Shown: positions 31,886-43,099, counted from the stretch's first letter. The stretch: DNA of 64,000 nt from Rattus norvegicus (GCF_036323735.1 NC_086037.1:61542002-61606001), one strand, 5' to 3'. Program-made: numbers and translations. Notes: generated by a model not told the origin, from the letters alone.

Positions 31886-34485
31886 AGCATCCTTTTACAA
31901 ACGTCAATGCCGAGTCTCACAACAGCTCCTTTACCCGGTTTCTCCCACTCCAAGTTTCCCCTCACACTTTAACACGTCACAAAGCCACTGGAAGGTCCCT
32001 TGCCTACTACTCTTCAGTGAGGCCCCCTGGCTTTCGCAACTACATACATTTTCACCTGCCACCCACAGCTTGTTAGTCAATGGTGTTCCCAAAATGGGGT
32101 TCCTGGGCCAACAGTACCAACTTGGTTCTGTTGGGGTTCCAGCCCACACCAGGCTCTGACCCACACTCCAGGGGTGTTGAGTCCAGCTCTGCCTTTGACA
32201 AGTCCCACAGTCTCCCCTTGATGACACTCAGCGTGAGTTGATTTTAAAACGTGTGTCTCAGTTCTGGTCTGCGGAAAAGGAAAGTGATGACCGCAGGGAG
32301 AACGTGTGGGTTGAGACGAACATTCTAGAAAGGAAGGCTAGGATCCTTTCAAAAGATCAATGGACAGAAAATGGCAAAGGGTGCCCGTTTGTGGGGGAGG
32401 ATATACGCGGGCAGGAACAATGCTGGGTGAATCATGGAAGGCCTGGGAGACAGACGACAGTCATCAACCTGTGGAGAAACTATGTGTAGATATCAAAGAA
32501 CTGTGGGCATGGGGCTCGAGGGTTCATGGGCACTTGGACTGTGCTTTGCTCTAGGGCTCAAGGGGAATGAGGACACCTGCCTGGGGATGTCCCCAAAACT
32601 TAATGCACAAATGGGTCTGTGAAAGAACCAGGTTATGGCTTCTGTGGATAGTCAAGACAGGGGAGTTCTCCTGGCCAGAGTAGGAGGGGGAGGGATCCCC
32701 AAGTGGACGGCTTCTCAACACAACTGAAGCCCATCTTAAGAAAGAGAGAGAGACATGGAGACAGAAACAGAGGCAGAGACAGAGACAGAGAGAAACAGAG
32801 AGACAGAGACAAAATCCTTACGTGGGAAGCTCACGGTCAAGGGAGAGACCCTTTTAAAAACCACACTCTTCACAAGTTTAAAATTCGAAGAACAGCCCTA
32901 GATGTAGCAGTGAGGCATCTATGAGCCATCGCTCACAACCACACACATCCGTGGGGGCGGCCATCCACACTCAGCTATTAAAACTCATCGGTTGACAGGA
33001 GTGACTCACACCTGCCCCCAGACCCCATTCATCCGGATGGGGCGGAGCTCATTCTAACAAGCTCCCAAAGGGATACTGAGGCAGATGGTCCCCAGACCAC
33101 AGAGTCGTTTGTCACCTCGGGGGAAGAATCAGAATAGAGGTGGGCACTGAGCCATGGCATATTCATCACAAGCTTCAGCAGGGAGAGGCGGGGTGTGAAA
33201 CCAAAGTGTGCCACCCACCAAAGCCCTAGGTTTTAAACTGTTCCTATACCATAAGGAAGCCCTATTATATAAGCTACTCCTTTCTGTGCAGAAGTTAAGT
33301 CACCAAGAGAGGAGGGGAGAAACAAAAAGTAATGCCCCACCCCAAGCCTGGAGCCCTCTGGACGCTTCTGCAGGGCAAACAGAGGGACCCCTAGGTCATG
33401 CATCCCACTGTTGAAATGACACTAGATCCTTGGGTTTGGGTCAGGGAAAGCATAGGAGGAAAAAACTCAATGCCCAATCTTTATGTGGGCACTGCCCTCG
33501 TCGCAGCTTCCCTCTGGTCAGAAGCATGAACAGAGACATGTTTGGCCTCACTACACATCTGAATCTCAAGACTATGCTCTTTGACCAGGATTCTAATCCC
33601 CCTTTCCCAGGCTCTTAACAGACCTGGGTAATAAGCTAGCTAGAACCAACGTGCTAGAGGGTGATTGAAGCTGGGGCCATTTCTCCCGCTAGTGACTACA
33701 GGAGACCTGTATGCACATATGGCAAAGCTATTCCATGTGTTATACAGGACTCCATCCATGGAGTTGGCCTCTGGTGCCCACTCAACCTAGCAGCCACCAG
33801 CTTAGCCGAGGGTTGATTGTGAGTCACAGAAGATGAACCCTTACTCCTTTGCATTTCTCTATTCTCGCTAACACCTGGCAGGGCCGTGGTTCCTGAATGG
33901 GAGCTCTAATAATCAGACTTGAATTATAGGATGTTGGTGTCCAATGGCAAACAACATGGCCCAGTCATCCTGGTACAGAGTCTGAGAAACAGAAGTTGCT
34001 GAGGTACTGGTCAAAAACCAGTCTCCTGAACCCTCCCCATCTAAGACTCAGTCCGTCAGATACTGTGGGATCTACCTATGCTTGTCACAGGTATCCAGGG
34101 GATATTACGCACATGAAATATGAGCCCAACAGCCTTATCCTCCTGGGAGCTTCTGGGCGCCAACTCGAAAGGATGTAATTAAGAAAAAAAGTTCGGGACG
34201 GCCGCAAACACAATAGAGGTGGGAGGCTTCTTCCTCTCCGTTCCAGCTGGGGCCCTGGGATGTGTGAATAGACATTATCTGGAGAAGATGGTAAGAAAAC
34301 AGACCGAGGAGGAGGAAGAGGAGGGCGGTCCAGAATCGCTACAAATGCCCAGAGACTTGAGCAGGTCGGCTGGCTAGCTAATTTCTCAGGTGATGGGCTA
34401 TCTGGCCCCATTAGCAGGTCGCATTCAAGGTAGGTCAACAGAGCAAAAGGCTAACAGTTCCACTCCACTTTAGAAGGCAGCATAG

Positions 34486-34488
<3 letters not shown>
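31886..34488. other. Intronic sequence with a (GAGACA)n patch
   Basis: Mostly unrecognised. A purine-rich GAGACA/GACAGA repeat lies at 32741-32813. Confidence 0.45.
32741..32813. repeat. (GAGACA)n simple repeat
   Basis: AGAGAGAGAGACATGGAGAC grading into GGCAGAGACAGAGACAGAG. Imperfect hexamer repeats. Confidence 0.9.

Positions 34489-34561
<73 letters not shown>
34489..34561. repeat. (AG)n microsatellite, about 36 units, uninterrupted
   Basis: A perfect AG dinucleotide run over more than 70 bp, followed by AAACAGAGACACAGAGACAC. Confidence 0.97.
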
Positions 34562-34565
<4 letters not shown>

Positions 34566-35734
34566 GAGACACAGAGACACCTGCTCTGCTGATCACACTG
34601 CTGTCTGGCAGTCAGTCAGCAAACCATCCTCCCTAGAGTTCCTCCTTACTCTTGGGGAAGCTGCAGGTCTGGCAGGGGGGTGTTCTCAGCTCAGTTACCT
34701 GGATCCTTCCCAGGCTCCTGCTCTGGTGTACCCCCATGAGCCTAAGAGGCTTCCCCTTACCGCTCTTCCTGTGTCGACCAACCGGGGACTCTGCAGCTAC
34801 CAGCAGCTGTCACGGGGAACATCAAAGAGGATGTTTATGCCAAGCCCCGTTTACACAAGCTACCTCTCCCCCAAGAGATGAAAGCTTAAAACAAACAGTG
34901 CTTCCATATGCTAGGAGCATAGGCGCATCAGCACTGGGGATCCCCAGATGGAAACATGAGTCAGGCTGGGGCAGATGCCTAAGTAAATCGCATTTGGGTG
35001 AAATTCCTCTCTGGAGCAGGAAAAAGCTCTGAGCAATTGCACAGGTTCCCCTAAAGATGGCAAGCTCTCCACAGTGGTCCAGACCCCGGACTCAGCATCA
35101 TCTGACAGGCGCTTAACTCATCTCAGCATCCACACCCGCTCTCACTCCATCAGGGGTATCTATTGGGCGTTGTGGGAGGGCGGGTTGTGTGCCCAATAAG
35201 CATTTCCTGAAGCCCCTGAGACTTCAGGCTCTGATCTCCAAATACATAGGCACCTGCGGGTGCGCACAAAGGTGTTTGAGGACAGAGGGGGCATGAACCT
35301 GGAACACACAGTTTGCCCAAAGACACAGGCCGCCGAGGTCTTTTCAAAGGAGCAATCTGGCCACTGAGAAAATCACAGCAAGGGAAGCTCGAGTGTCCCA
35401 GGGTCACTGCCTCCTCCTCCTCCTTTAATCCTGCCCCCAGAGACTGTAAGAGAGAGAAATTCACGACCCAACGTGAGCTACACTCGGTCTACATTGCTTC
35501 CAGGACGGGGCAGAAAGGAGCAGGCAAGAGAGCTGGTGCAGGGTGGGGTTGGAACTGCAGTTAGGACCCACCATGGTCTGGGTGTTAGGGTTCCCCCTCC
35601 CCTGAGGACTCGCAGCTTGAAACTGTTTCCCATTTAGCTGTACCAAGACCCCATGTCTTAGTACCAAGCAAAGCCCGTAGGAAAGATATGATGAGAACTG
35701 CACCATCTTGAATGGGATTCCTTATAAAGGAAGC
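34562..35734. other. Intronic sequence, nothing recognised
   Basis: About 1.2 kb; the open frames show no family resemblance. Confidence 0.45.
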
Positions 35735-35815
35735 TCTGCCCAGTCTGGGCAACAGTGAGTCCAAGGTAAGCCAGGTCTGGGCATAGAGTCTGTATAAAGA
35801 AATTAAAGAAGCATG
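35735..35815 (+). mobile_element. B1 SINE 3' fragment, diverged
   Basis: GCCCAGTCTGGGCAACAGTG, AAGGTAAGCCAGGTCTGGGC and AGAGTCTGTATAAAG follow the right half of B1. Confidence 0.5.
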
Positions 35816-36355
35816 ATGGGAGTTGTACTATCCTATCCTCACGTATGGACACAGCTGGAATTCAGGCTTTACCTACGAGGAGCAGCCCTCTCATCAGCCC
35901 TGACTCTGTTCTCCCTCCACCCTGGACCTCCTATTCGCTAGGACTGTGAGAATTAAGTGTCCGTGGTCTCGGGCATTTTGCAACAACATCCTGACTACAC
36001 TGAAGCAGGACATGACACGGAAGTGAAGACCACCACCTACGCTGGTGACACCAGAAGGGCAGGCATCTCCCATTGTGCGCTGGCTTGGAAAACTCCATCT
36101 GTAAACAGGGTGGACAGGACAGCCTCCAGGTAGTCCCTCACGGGGCACTACAAGATTGCAAGCAAAGGCCGTGAGTGAGACTCAGGGGAGGTGCTGTCCC
36201 TCTGGGGATGATTCCTGTGTCCCGGGATGTGAGAATTCTTGAGCTGCTCGCAGAGATGTGGATCTGGTGTGCTGACTATGACCTGGGGTACCCCACACTG
36301 TAGTAGGGAATCTCTTTTTCTGTCTTTAACCATATGGGGGGGGTGTCCCCTCTAC
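35816..36355. other. Intronic sequence, nothing recognised
   Basis: No repeat or exon recognised. A G8 run lies at about 36335-36342. Confidence 0.4.
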
Positions 36356-36359
36356 ATTC

Positions 36360-36490
36360 CAGGTTCTCAGCACAGTGTCCCAGGCTGGCCACGAACTCAA
36401 CCTGTAGCCCAGAGTGACCTTAACTTTGCAATCCTCCTGCCTCAGCCTCCCACATAGCTGGGATGACAGGCCTTTGTAACCTATCACTGG
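36360..36490 (-). mobile_element. B1 SINE
   Basis: CCCAGGCTGGCCACGAACTC, GCAATCCTCCTGCCTCAGCC and TCCCACATAGCTGGGATGAC, with ACAGGC after it, are the reverse of a B1/proto-B1 element. It is therefore in the same sense as Cdyl2. Confidence 0.85.
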
Positions 36491-36659
36491 CCTCATGTGA
36501 GCATGTGTGGCTTGATTCCCACATGCTAAGGTGTCTAGTAGTTGGCACAGGCATGAAGTCAAATTTCCATGACCCTGAATTAACAGGTAGCTACGAGTCA
36601 AAGACAGAAGGTGGGTAGCAACTTACATATCGCCCTAGGTTGAAAGAAAAATCAGACCA

Positions 36660-36890
36660 AAGAGCTGAAGAGGTGGCTGGCTTGGTTGGTAGAGTCCTTG
36701 CCTAGCATGCATAACACCGTGTTCCACCTTTACCTAAGACAGGATACATCAGTGCCTACAAGGAATCCTAACACCCAGGAGGCAAAGGCAGGAGATAGGT
36801 CAAGGCCACCCTAGAATACTTGATGAGTTTGAGGCCAACTTGGACTACATAAGATCCTGCCTCAAGTAGCAACAACAACGACAAAACAGT
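36660..36890 (+). mobile_element. B4-type (ID-B1 fusion) SINE next to the Cdyl2 donor
   Basis: GAGGTGGCTGGCTTGGTTGG and AGAGTCCTTGCCTAGCATGC form the ID-like head. ACACCCAGGAGGCAAAGGCA, TTTGAGGCCAACTTGGACTA and ATCCTGCCTCAAGTAGC form the B1-like half. It ends about 50 bp from the donor of exon 2. Confidence 0.8.
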
Positions 36891-36935
36891 TGGCCGCTAG
36901 ACAAAACCAACCCAACCCCGAGAGAAAGAAAAGCC

Positions 36936-36941
36936 ACAAAC
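36936..36941 (-). promoter_or_regulatory. Cdyl2: 5' splice site of Cdyl2 intron 2
   Basis: The minus strand reads ATTG then GTTTGT. This is a usable but weak donor: GT is present but positions +3 to +5 depart from the GTRAGT consensus. Protein similarity to CDYL2 (ENG followed by a hydrophobic residue and Gly) ends exactly here; downstream residues are unrelated. Confidence 0.75.
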
Positions 36942-37524
36942 CAATTCCATTCTCCACCAGTGCAGAGTGGGTCCCGTCGCAATCACTGGTCTCCTGCTCT
37001 CCAAGCTGGTCATTCAACTCCAAATCTGGCTGATGGGACCCGTTTCCAAAGTGTGATTCATCCTTCTCTGAGCCAGCATCTCCATTCTCCAAGCCATTCT
37101 GAGCCTTCTTCAGGGGCATGATTTGCAAGCCACTGGGGGTAGTCCTATAGGACACGGTCTTGGTGGCCCTGTCTGGAGCCTTTCCTGAAGACCCCTTCTT
37201 GGATCTGGACAGGGGAGAGTTGACGCGCTTCCGCTTGTGGGAAGTTGATTTGCTCTTCCCGGGTTCCAGTGGTCGATGGGAGAGTCTTTCCACTGGCAGA
37301 CTGCGGGCATCGCGAAGGAGCTTGGAGGCTCCGGCCTGCTTCCCTGACTTCACCTTCTTATCCTTGGGCAAGTGAAGCCCGTTGAACTCATCAATAAACT
37401 CCTCACAGTGCAGGAGGTGATGCTCCGGCTCCCACGTGTCCTCGGTGCTGCCGTAGCCTTTCCATCGGATAAGATATTCCCATTTCCCCTTCTTGTTCTT
37501 CCTCTTGTCCACAATCCTTTCAAC
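36942..37524 (-). CDS. Cdyl2: Cdyl2 internal exon (exon 2): chromodomain and basic linker
   Basis: CDYL2 is a nuclear chromodomain Y-like protein; its chromodomain reads methylated H3K9/H3K27 and its C-terminal enoyl-CoA hydratase-like fold belongs to a corepressor family. This exon encodes 194 codons plus one base. It opens with VERIVDKRKNKKGKWEYLIR and continues through WKGYGSTEDTWEPEHH, the chromodomain core; W29 and Y32 of the methyl-lysine cage are here, while the third cage residue (Tyr7) belongs to exon 1. A Lys/Arg-rich linker with SHKRKR (likely nuclear localisation) and an acidic Ser/Gly-rich stretch follow. The acceptor is a pyrimidine tract ending CCCCCAG before GTTGAAAGG, phase 0. 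The donor is ATTG/GTTTGT at 36942/36941, phase 1. The sequence is closer to remembered CDYL2 than CDYL (KGKWEYLIRWKGYGS, HLLHCEEF). It seems about three residues shorter than human in the linker. The open frame runs past both splice sites, but that part is intron. Confidence 0.93.
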
Positions 37525-37560
37525 CTGGGGGATGCAAGATGAGGCAGTGAGAAGAAAAAC
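37525..37560 (-). promoter_or_regulatory. Cdyl2: 3' splice site and polypyrimidine tract of Cdyl2 intron 1
   Basis: On the minus strand a C/T-rich run containing TTTTTCTTCTCACTGCC ends in CATCCCCCAG directly before the Val9 codon. The CTCAC inside it is a possible branch-point context. Phase 0 fits the known CDYL2 N-terminus, where about eight residues come from exon 1. Confidence 0.85.
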
Positions 37561-38057
37561 CCAAAGATCATTTTCCAAAGGGACCCAAACCACCTTAGGT
37601 CCAGCCGCAGACGGACAAACAGACTCAGAGAACCAGCTAAACATCTGATGGACTAGCCACCAACACCCAACCTAGAGATTCAGAGTGGGAACAAGCTCAT
37701 TAACAGTCAGGCTTGCTTGCAGCCTGCGGATGTGCTGTGTACTTGACGAGCTTTAAGACAGACAAGGATGCGACATGTAGAAGGGGAAGCCATCTGCGCT
37801 TTCTGTTGAGAAACAGATAAGTGTAAAGTGGCAGGGTACATGCAAGATTGTGCCTCCCTGGTGTTCAAGGAAAGCCTTGTGTTCGGGTGTACGAAACCAC
37901 CCCATGCACTCCTGCAGAACTCACTCTCTTGGCAGAACTTTATCTGGGTTGCCGAAGGACCTCATAAGGTCATAAAATAAAACCGCCTAGCCTTTGCTAC
38001 CCTGAGGCTCTGGTGCTTATTATTTTGGGTAAGGGTCTTTGTTCTAGTCAATCTCAG

Positions 38058-38059
<2 letters not shown>

Positions 38060-38088
<29 letters not shown>
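38060..38088. repeat. Poly-A run (29 nt)
   Basis: Uninterrupted A run. The 140 bp after it (AGGGCCTTAGCCTAGCC, GAGGCCCTGCGTTTGACTC) vaguely resemble an ID/B4 head. Confidence 0.9.
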
Positions 38089-38092
<4 letters not shown>

Positions 38093-38114
38093 AAGGTAAC
38101 GCTCCAGGAGAGCT

Positions 38115-38235
38115 ATGGAGGGAGCTGGCTTGTTTGGAGCTCAGCTTAAGGCACAGGGCCTTAGCCTAGCCTTGCAGACATGAGGCCCTGCGTTTGACTC
38201 TGTGGCCTAGCCCCTCCCACTCAAAACTAAAGCAT
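38115..38235 (+). mobile_element. Possible ID/B4-like SINE relic
   Basis: AGCTTAAGGCACAGGGCCTTAGCC, GCAGACATGAGGCCCTGCG and TTTGACTCTGTGGCC follow the order of an ID/B4 head, but divergence is high. Confidence 0.35.
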
Positions 38236-38526
38236 CACGATCACGATCGTGTCCATGGTGGCTCTTCAGCCCATACACCCTGCTGGGCGCGCCCATGCTC
38301 TTGTTGAAATCCCGCTACTACAAAGCTTTCTCTAGGGATCCTTATTTTCAGGGCTGCAGAGTAGACCCTGACTTTGAAAACCCCTTCAGTCAAAGGTTCC
38401 TAACTCTTATAAAAGTAATATTAACTGAGCCACAATATAGATGGCATCATACTAACTTATCTTCGCGATATCGCTGTTATTTTTATATAATAACTCCTCT
38501 AAGAAGACTTTTGTATTTATGCACAG

Positions 38527-38827
38527 GAGTCTGAGGGGTGGGTTAGTGCATGGGTAGAGCACATGGGCAGACCAGCAGTGGGTGTTGGATCCCCTGGCGC
38601 TGGAGTCACAGGTGGTAATGCCTGATCAAGTTTTTTTTTTTTTTTTTTTTTTTTTTTGGTTCTTTTTTTCGGAGCTGGGGACCGAACCCAGGGCCTTGCG
38701 CTTCCTAGGTAAGCACTCTACCACTGAGCTAAATCCCCAGCCCCTTAACCAAGTTTTAAGACCCATACTCGGGGCCTCTGCAAGAGCATGGCACACGCTC
38801 TTGACTGTTGAGCCATCTCTCCAGTCT
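38527..38827 (-). mobile_element. B2 SINE, split by an ID element
   Basis: Read on the minus strand: GACTGGAGAGATGGCTCAAC at 38827 downward, CTCTTGCAGAGGCCCCGAG, then after the ID gap ACCTGTGACTCCAGCGCCAG and GGGATCCAACACCCACTGC. The two halves join well across 38631-38744. Confidence 0.85.
38625..38757 (-). mobile_element. ID SINE nested in a B2, with short target duplication
   Basis: The element is 38631-38744. On the minus strand it reads GGGGCTGGGGATTTAGCTC, box B GGTTCGGTCCC, then CAGCTCCGAAAAAAAGAACC and an A tail, the form typical of young rat ID copies. ATCAAGTTTT (38625-38634) and ACCAAGTTTT (38748-38757) flank it, with one mismatch, as a likely target duplication overlapping the tail. 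Confidence 0.93.
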
Positions 38828-38964
38828 TTGCATAATAAATCTAATGTACAGCTTTCATTAACATACGCTAGGCATTTGAGGCCGATACTGTACTGGATGA
38901 TGGCCTGAGATCACATTTTCTCCAGACCTCCCCAAAAGCAAGCATCTCCTCTGTCTTCGCTTTA

Positions 38965-39045
38965 CAATGAGGGCTCCGGGCACAGAGAGATTGAGTCGCT
39001 TAAGTCCCAAGGCTGGTGACGGAAGACCTGGGATGGGACAATTAT
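38965..39045 (-). mobile_element. MIR SINE relic
   Basis: CACAGAGAGATTGAGTCGCT, TAAGTCCCAAGGCTGGTGAC and AGACCTGGGATGGG match the reverse of the MIR core. Confidence 0.6.
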
Positions 39046-39295
39046 CACCCTAAACTTTGTCTCTCAAGTGCTATGTGAGGCCAACCGTCTCAGCTGCACA
39101 AATCTTTCACACTGGACAAAGCGGATTTGCATCAATAAAACTGGGTTCTCCCTGATGCAGCCTTCGCCCCACTCCACCCCCCTGCTTCCATGCAGGAATG
39201 CAGCTTGGAGACAGAGGGGGGTCCAGCATTTGTTGAGAGGGGCCAGGCATAGCACATGGGAATCACTGTCATTCTCCCATCAGACAGGTGAAGGG

Positions 39296-39713
39296 ACTGT
39301 GTACATTAGTTAGGGTTTCTATTGCTGTGATTAAAAACATCACAACCAAAAAGCAACTCGGGAGAGAAACAGTTTATTTTAGATCACATCTCTCAGGTCG
39401 CACTGAGGGAAGTCAGGGCAGGAACGCAAGGCAGGAACTGAGGCAGAGGCCATGTTGGAATGCTGATAATTGGCAGCAGTTTTGCTCTCTATGGCTCCCC
39501 AAGGCCCCATTCCTATACAACTCCAATCCATCTGCCTAGTGCTGGTACCGCCCATAGTGGGCTGGGCCCTTCTACCCCAATTATTAATCAAGAAAATGCC
39601 CTAAGGTTTGCCTATAGTCCAATTTTATTGAGGCATTTTCTCAACTCAGATGCCTTCTTTCTAGATATGCCTAGGTATATGTCAAGTTGACCAAAAACAA
39701 TCAGGACACTGTG
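39296..39713 (+). mobile_element. LTR-like rodent repeat (AAAAAGCAACT family) with ACTGTG target duplication
   Basis: The element is about 39302-39707: TTAGTTAGGGTTTCTATTGC, CAACCAAAAAGCAACTCGGG, GGAAGTCAGGGCAGGAACGC, CGCCCATAGTGGGCTGGGCC and ATGTCAAGTTGACC. ACTGTG is present at 39296-39301 and again at 39708-39713. The exact ends are ambiguous by a few bases. Confidence 0.78.
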
Positions 39714-39829
39714 CACGAGGCCACTTGCCCAGGAGCACAAGCCACAGTAGAATAGAGATAGGTGTAGGTTTGTACTAATAGCTGATGTATCTAAGAGAAG
39801 GGTCATTTTTATTTAAAAATTTAAACATT

Positions 39830-39995
39830 TATTTATTATGGCAGGGAGGGTGCTTATGCCACTGGGCACTTGTAAAGACTAGTTGTCAGCTTACAGGAAT
39901 TAATTCTTCTTCCACATGTGGGATCCAGGGATCAAACTTGAGTCATCGGGTTGGGTGGCAAGGGCCTTCACCTGCTGACTCATCTCACGTGGCCT
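39830..39995 (-). mobile_element. B3-like SINE
   Basis: Read on the minus strand: GATGAGTCAGCAGGTGAAGG, CCCGATGACTCAAGTTTGAT, CCCTGGATCCCACATGTGGA and GAATTAATTCCTGTAAGC, then a decayed GCATAAGCACCCTCCC. Confidence 0.7.
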
Positions 39996-40564
39996 AAATT
40001 CATTGGCTAGCCTTGTTATTGATTTGAATTTGTATTTTTGCCAGTGGTGACTGGTCAGAGAGCAAAGATTAAGTGTCTACAGACTGCCTGGCTCTCAATG
40101 AGACTTCTCCGTATCACAGTTATGCAGCCTACAGCTCAAGCATCATTGAGGAAGAGGGGGCAGAAGTAAGAAGGAGAACTTGAGAGAAATAGCGTCCTCT
40201 GGACAGGACGGGGCCACGGCACTTATGAGCTCAGAGCAGCTGTGGCTGCCTGTGCAGTACTTGTATAACAAGACAATCAACAGTCCAGCATGGAGGGAGA
40301 AGGGGTCGCGAGCCTCCCCTAGCCTTCCCCCCGTCACTAATGGCATTCTGGGAGAAATCTCACATTCATTTACATATGGGCAGCACAAACTGGACTCTGC
40401 AGGTTCTAAAGAGGAGAACGAAAAAAGTACAAAGTCTAGAAGGAGAGAGGACTGACGCTGGATCTCGGAGAACTTAGGGAAGTAGGGAAGAATGGGGGTG
40501 TGATGGAAATATACTTTATTATCGGACAGAACTTAAGAATTCATAAAAATATTTTTTTCTAGAA

Positions 40565-40630
40565 ATGTGCTGGTGCATGCTTTACTCTTAGTGCTTGGGA
40601 GGCCGAGGCGGGCAAATCTGAGTTCTACAG
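40565..40630 (+). mobile_element. B1 SINE fragment
   Basis: GTGCTGGTGCATGCTTTACTC and GTGCTTGGGAGGCCGAGGCG match the B1 5' half; the rest is missing or decayed. Confidence 0.65.
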
Positions 40631-40639
40631 CTCCAAGTG

Positions 40640-41600
40640 GTCGATTTCCATTAAGAAAAGCTTTAAAAACACAGCATTCGAACATATTTGTTTGTTTCCT
40701 TTGGTGATAACTGAAGACTGAACCCAGGATCCAGGACCTTATGGAATGCTAGGTAAGTGTCCTCTCATGATTCGTCGCTACTCTTCAACTAGGTGTTTCA
40801 ACGGCCATACGATATAGTTACAGAATGAAATTCCGATTCGTCGACGCTGAGCTACAAAGACTGTGCTCCTGAAGCTTACAAAAGAGCGCGAAGGAGGTAG
40901 AGGTGGGCGCAGCGAGGGTGAGAACTGTTGAAAGCTAATGGATGTAAGGGGCCCCTTAAATGACCCCACTTATATGAGTTTGAAGTTTTGTCCACTGCGA
41001 TCACCTCCCTGGTGGTTAACTTGCAGCAGAAGCCATGAGAAGTAACGTGGTGGCCTGGACTGCTCTACCTTAGTAAATATAAACCCAGCTAGCTCACACT
41101 TCCTCTTCATAATACTGCCTCTCAGTCAATTATAACGGACTCCTTAATTGATTCATCCCTCCTTAAACTGACCCCTTTCTATTACGATTCCCTTCCTCAC
41201 AAGATTCTGTTTTAGATGCACTGCATAATCCACACCAACTCAGTAACAGTTTAAAAAAATGAAACTAGGTTCAATTCATCTTGCCCCCGCAACCTGTAGT
41301 CAAAGGTGATGCTGGACAATTTTAACACCTCAAAGGGCTCTGAGGGTTTCTGAAAGGGCCTGCAGCACACTATGGGGAGAGATTCTGGGCGGCTGAGAGG
41401 ACCCAAAAAGGGAACACACAACTTGACAGTGCTCAGAATGCCGATGCATGCAAAGAACGCCAGCCTGGGGTGTCAGTGGGAGCTAAGGGGTGTTTGACAG
41501 CATGGAGGTCTCTGCTCTAGAAAGCACAGGCTTGGCTCCTGCAGGAAAGAGATTCCTCCCCTAGATAAAGCAGAAGACAAAAGTCTCAAGTCTCACAGTG
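40640..41600. other. Intronic sequence with weak SINE traces
   Basis: A possible reversed ID/B4 head at 40705-40765 (GAACCCAGGATCCAGGACCTT). A few CpGs cluster at 40830-40920 (CGATTCGTCGACGC, GAGCGCGAAGG), too few for an island. Confidence 0.4.
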
Positions 41601-41604
41601 GGTG

Positions 41605-41870
41605 GACATGACAGTGGACGGGTGGATACATACTGGTGGATCATGATGGATGATGGGCAGATGGATAAGTAGACAGATACAAGGGTGGATGGTTACATGA
41701 ATGGATGGATGTCTGGGTAAATGATGGATGGTTGGGGAGCTGATGGGCGATTGATTAAATGGATGGATGGCAAATAGATGGATGTATGGACAGATGGATG
41801 CTTGGATGGATTGCTAGCCGCCATGGCTTGTTGGGAAGGTGGATGGATGGATGGGTGAGTGGGTAAATCC
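41605..41870. repeat. Imperfect (TGGA)n tetranucleotide array
   Basis: GGTGGATACATACTGGTGGA, ATGGATGGATGTCTGGG and many GGATGGATGG segments with interruptions. Confidence 0.9.
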
Positions 41871-42518
41871 TTGACTGACAGACAAATAAATGTCAGGGAA
41901 AAGAATGGGTAGAGAGGGTCAGGCTCATGAAGCGATGAGCAGACGGACAGACGGTCACATTAAAATGAACTTAGTACGATACTAAGAACCCAGGCTTTGG
42001 AGCAAGACCATCTTGTGTAAACCCCTTATTATAAACCTATGTGTTACCTATGTGTTCCTAAGCACATTTGTAATTGTCTTTGGGCCTCTGGTGACTCATA
42101 CAGCAACAAGCAAGGAGGAAGTGACTGGCCCATTTCACTGGATGGCTGCAGATAACAGACAACCCACAATAGAAGTTACTTAATTGTGTAGAGCCTCCTG
42201 TGGCCACAAGCTTGCTGGTGTCTATAACCAGAATGTTTCCCTACCTTGCTCAAAGTGATCTCAAATGACAATCAGCTCCCTAAGAGAAGAGAGGGTGTCT
42301 ATCTCCCTGAATAAATCCTTCCAAGTACAGACGATGGCTGCACGTTGTAGGGCTGCTCCAGAATCTAGGAGTTGTGAGGAAGGGTGCAGAGTATATAGAT
42401 GGCTGGAAGCCACACTAGAAGGGGAACCAGTTCTGTTCTCTTCAAGATACTTACAGTTTCAATAGACCACCACTTCTATCTACTCACAGAGCCACTGGAC
42501 GTATAAACTAACTCAATA

Positions 42519-42873
42519 CCAACTGTCTTAGTGAGGGTTTTACAGCTGTGAACAGAGGCCGTGACCAAGGCAATTCCTATAAGGACAACATTTAACTGGG
42601 GCTGGCTTACAGGCTCAGAGGTTCAGTCCATCATCATCAAGATGGGCACATGGCAGCATCCAGGCAGGCATGGTGCAGGAGGAGCTGAGGGTTCTATATC
42701 TTCATCTGAAGGCTGCTTGGAGAAGACTGGCTTCCAGGCAGCTAGGATGAGGGTCTTAAAGCCCACACCCACAGTGACACACCCACTCCAACAAGGCCAC
42801 ACCCACTTCAACAAGGCTGCACTCCTCAGAGTGCCACTCCCTGGGCCAAGCATATTGAAACCCTCACACAAAC
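42519..42873 (+). mobile_element. LTR-like rodent repeat (same family as 2046-2448)
   Basis: The element 42524-42868 starts TGTCTTAGTGAGGGTTTTAC and ends GAAACCCTCACA. CCAAGGCAATTCCTATAAGG, AACTGGGGCTGGCTTACAGG and repeated AACAAGGCCACACCCAC lie inside. The flanks CCAAC and CAAAC differ by one base, a likely decayed 5-bp target duplication. Confidence 0.75.
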
Positions 42874-42974
42874 TATAAGTAGAATTGATAATATCCTATC
42901 ATTCCCAGTAGCCTGCTGTTCAAGGAAGGAAAAAAGAAACCTGTTGATTCTGCCATCCTCTCCCCCTATGACTG

Positions 42975-43075
42975 AAAACTTGCCCAGTGACTGTAGACCT
43001 CAGTTTCCACATGTGTGAAATGGATTTAATACCAGCTACCAGCAGGACTGAGGAGGAGTGGAAGTATTGCAATAC
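42975..43075 (+). mobile_element. MIR SINE relic
   Basis: TTGCCCAGTGACTGTAGACC, CTCAGTTTCCACATGTGTGA and AATGGATTTAATACCAGC follow the MIR core. Confidence 0.75.
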
Positions 43076-43099
43076 AGGAGAAGCATACTCAGTGGACAT

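Larger units (their letters stand above)
1..36935 (-). other. Cdyl2: Cdyl2 intron 2 (partial, truncated at left edge)
   Basis: Everything left of the donor is taken as intron 2, because no further CDYL2-like coding segment was recognised on the minus strand. It holds the tandem L1 pair and many SINEs. The next exon must lie beyond position 1. This is inferred from gene structure, not from transcript data. Confidence 0.7.

Noticed and set aside
34085..34438. 117-codon frame on the minus strand as an additional exon
   Set aside because: No resemblance to CDYL2 or another family, and no convincing splice sites; length is within chance.
36862..36941. C-terminal extension of the Cdyl2 open frame past the exon, and the MFSWFSESV start at 37644
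   Set aside because: Similarity to CDYL2 stops exactly at the donor and starts exactly at the acceptor; the extra residues are intron read-through.
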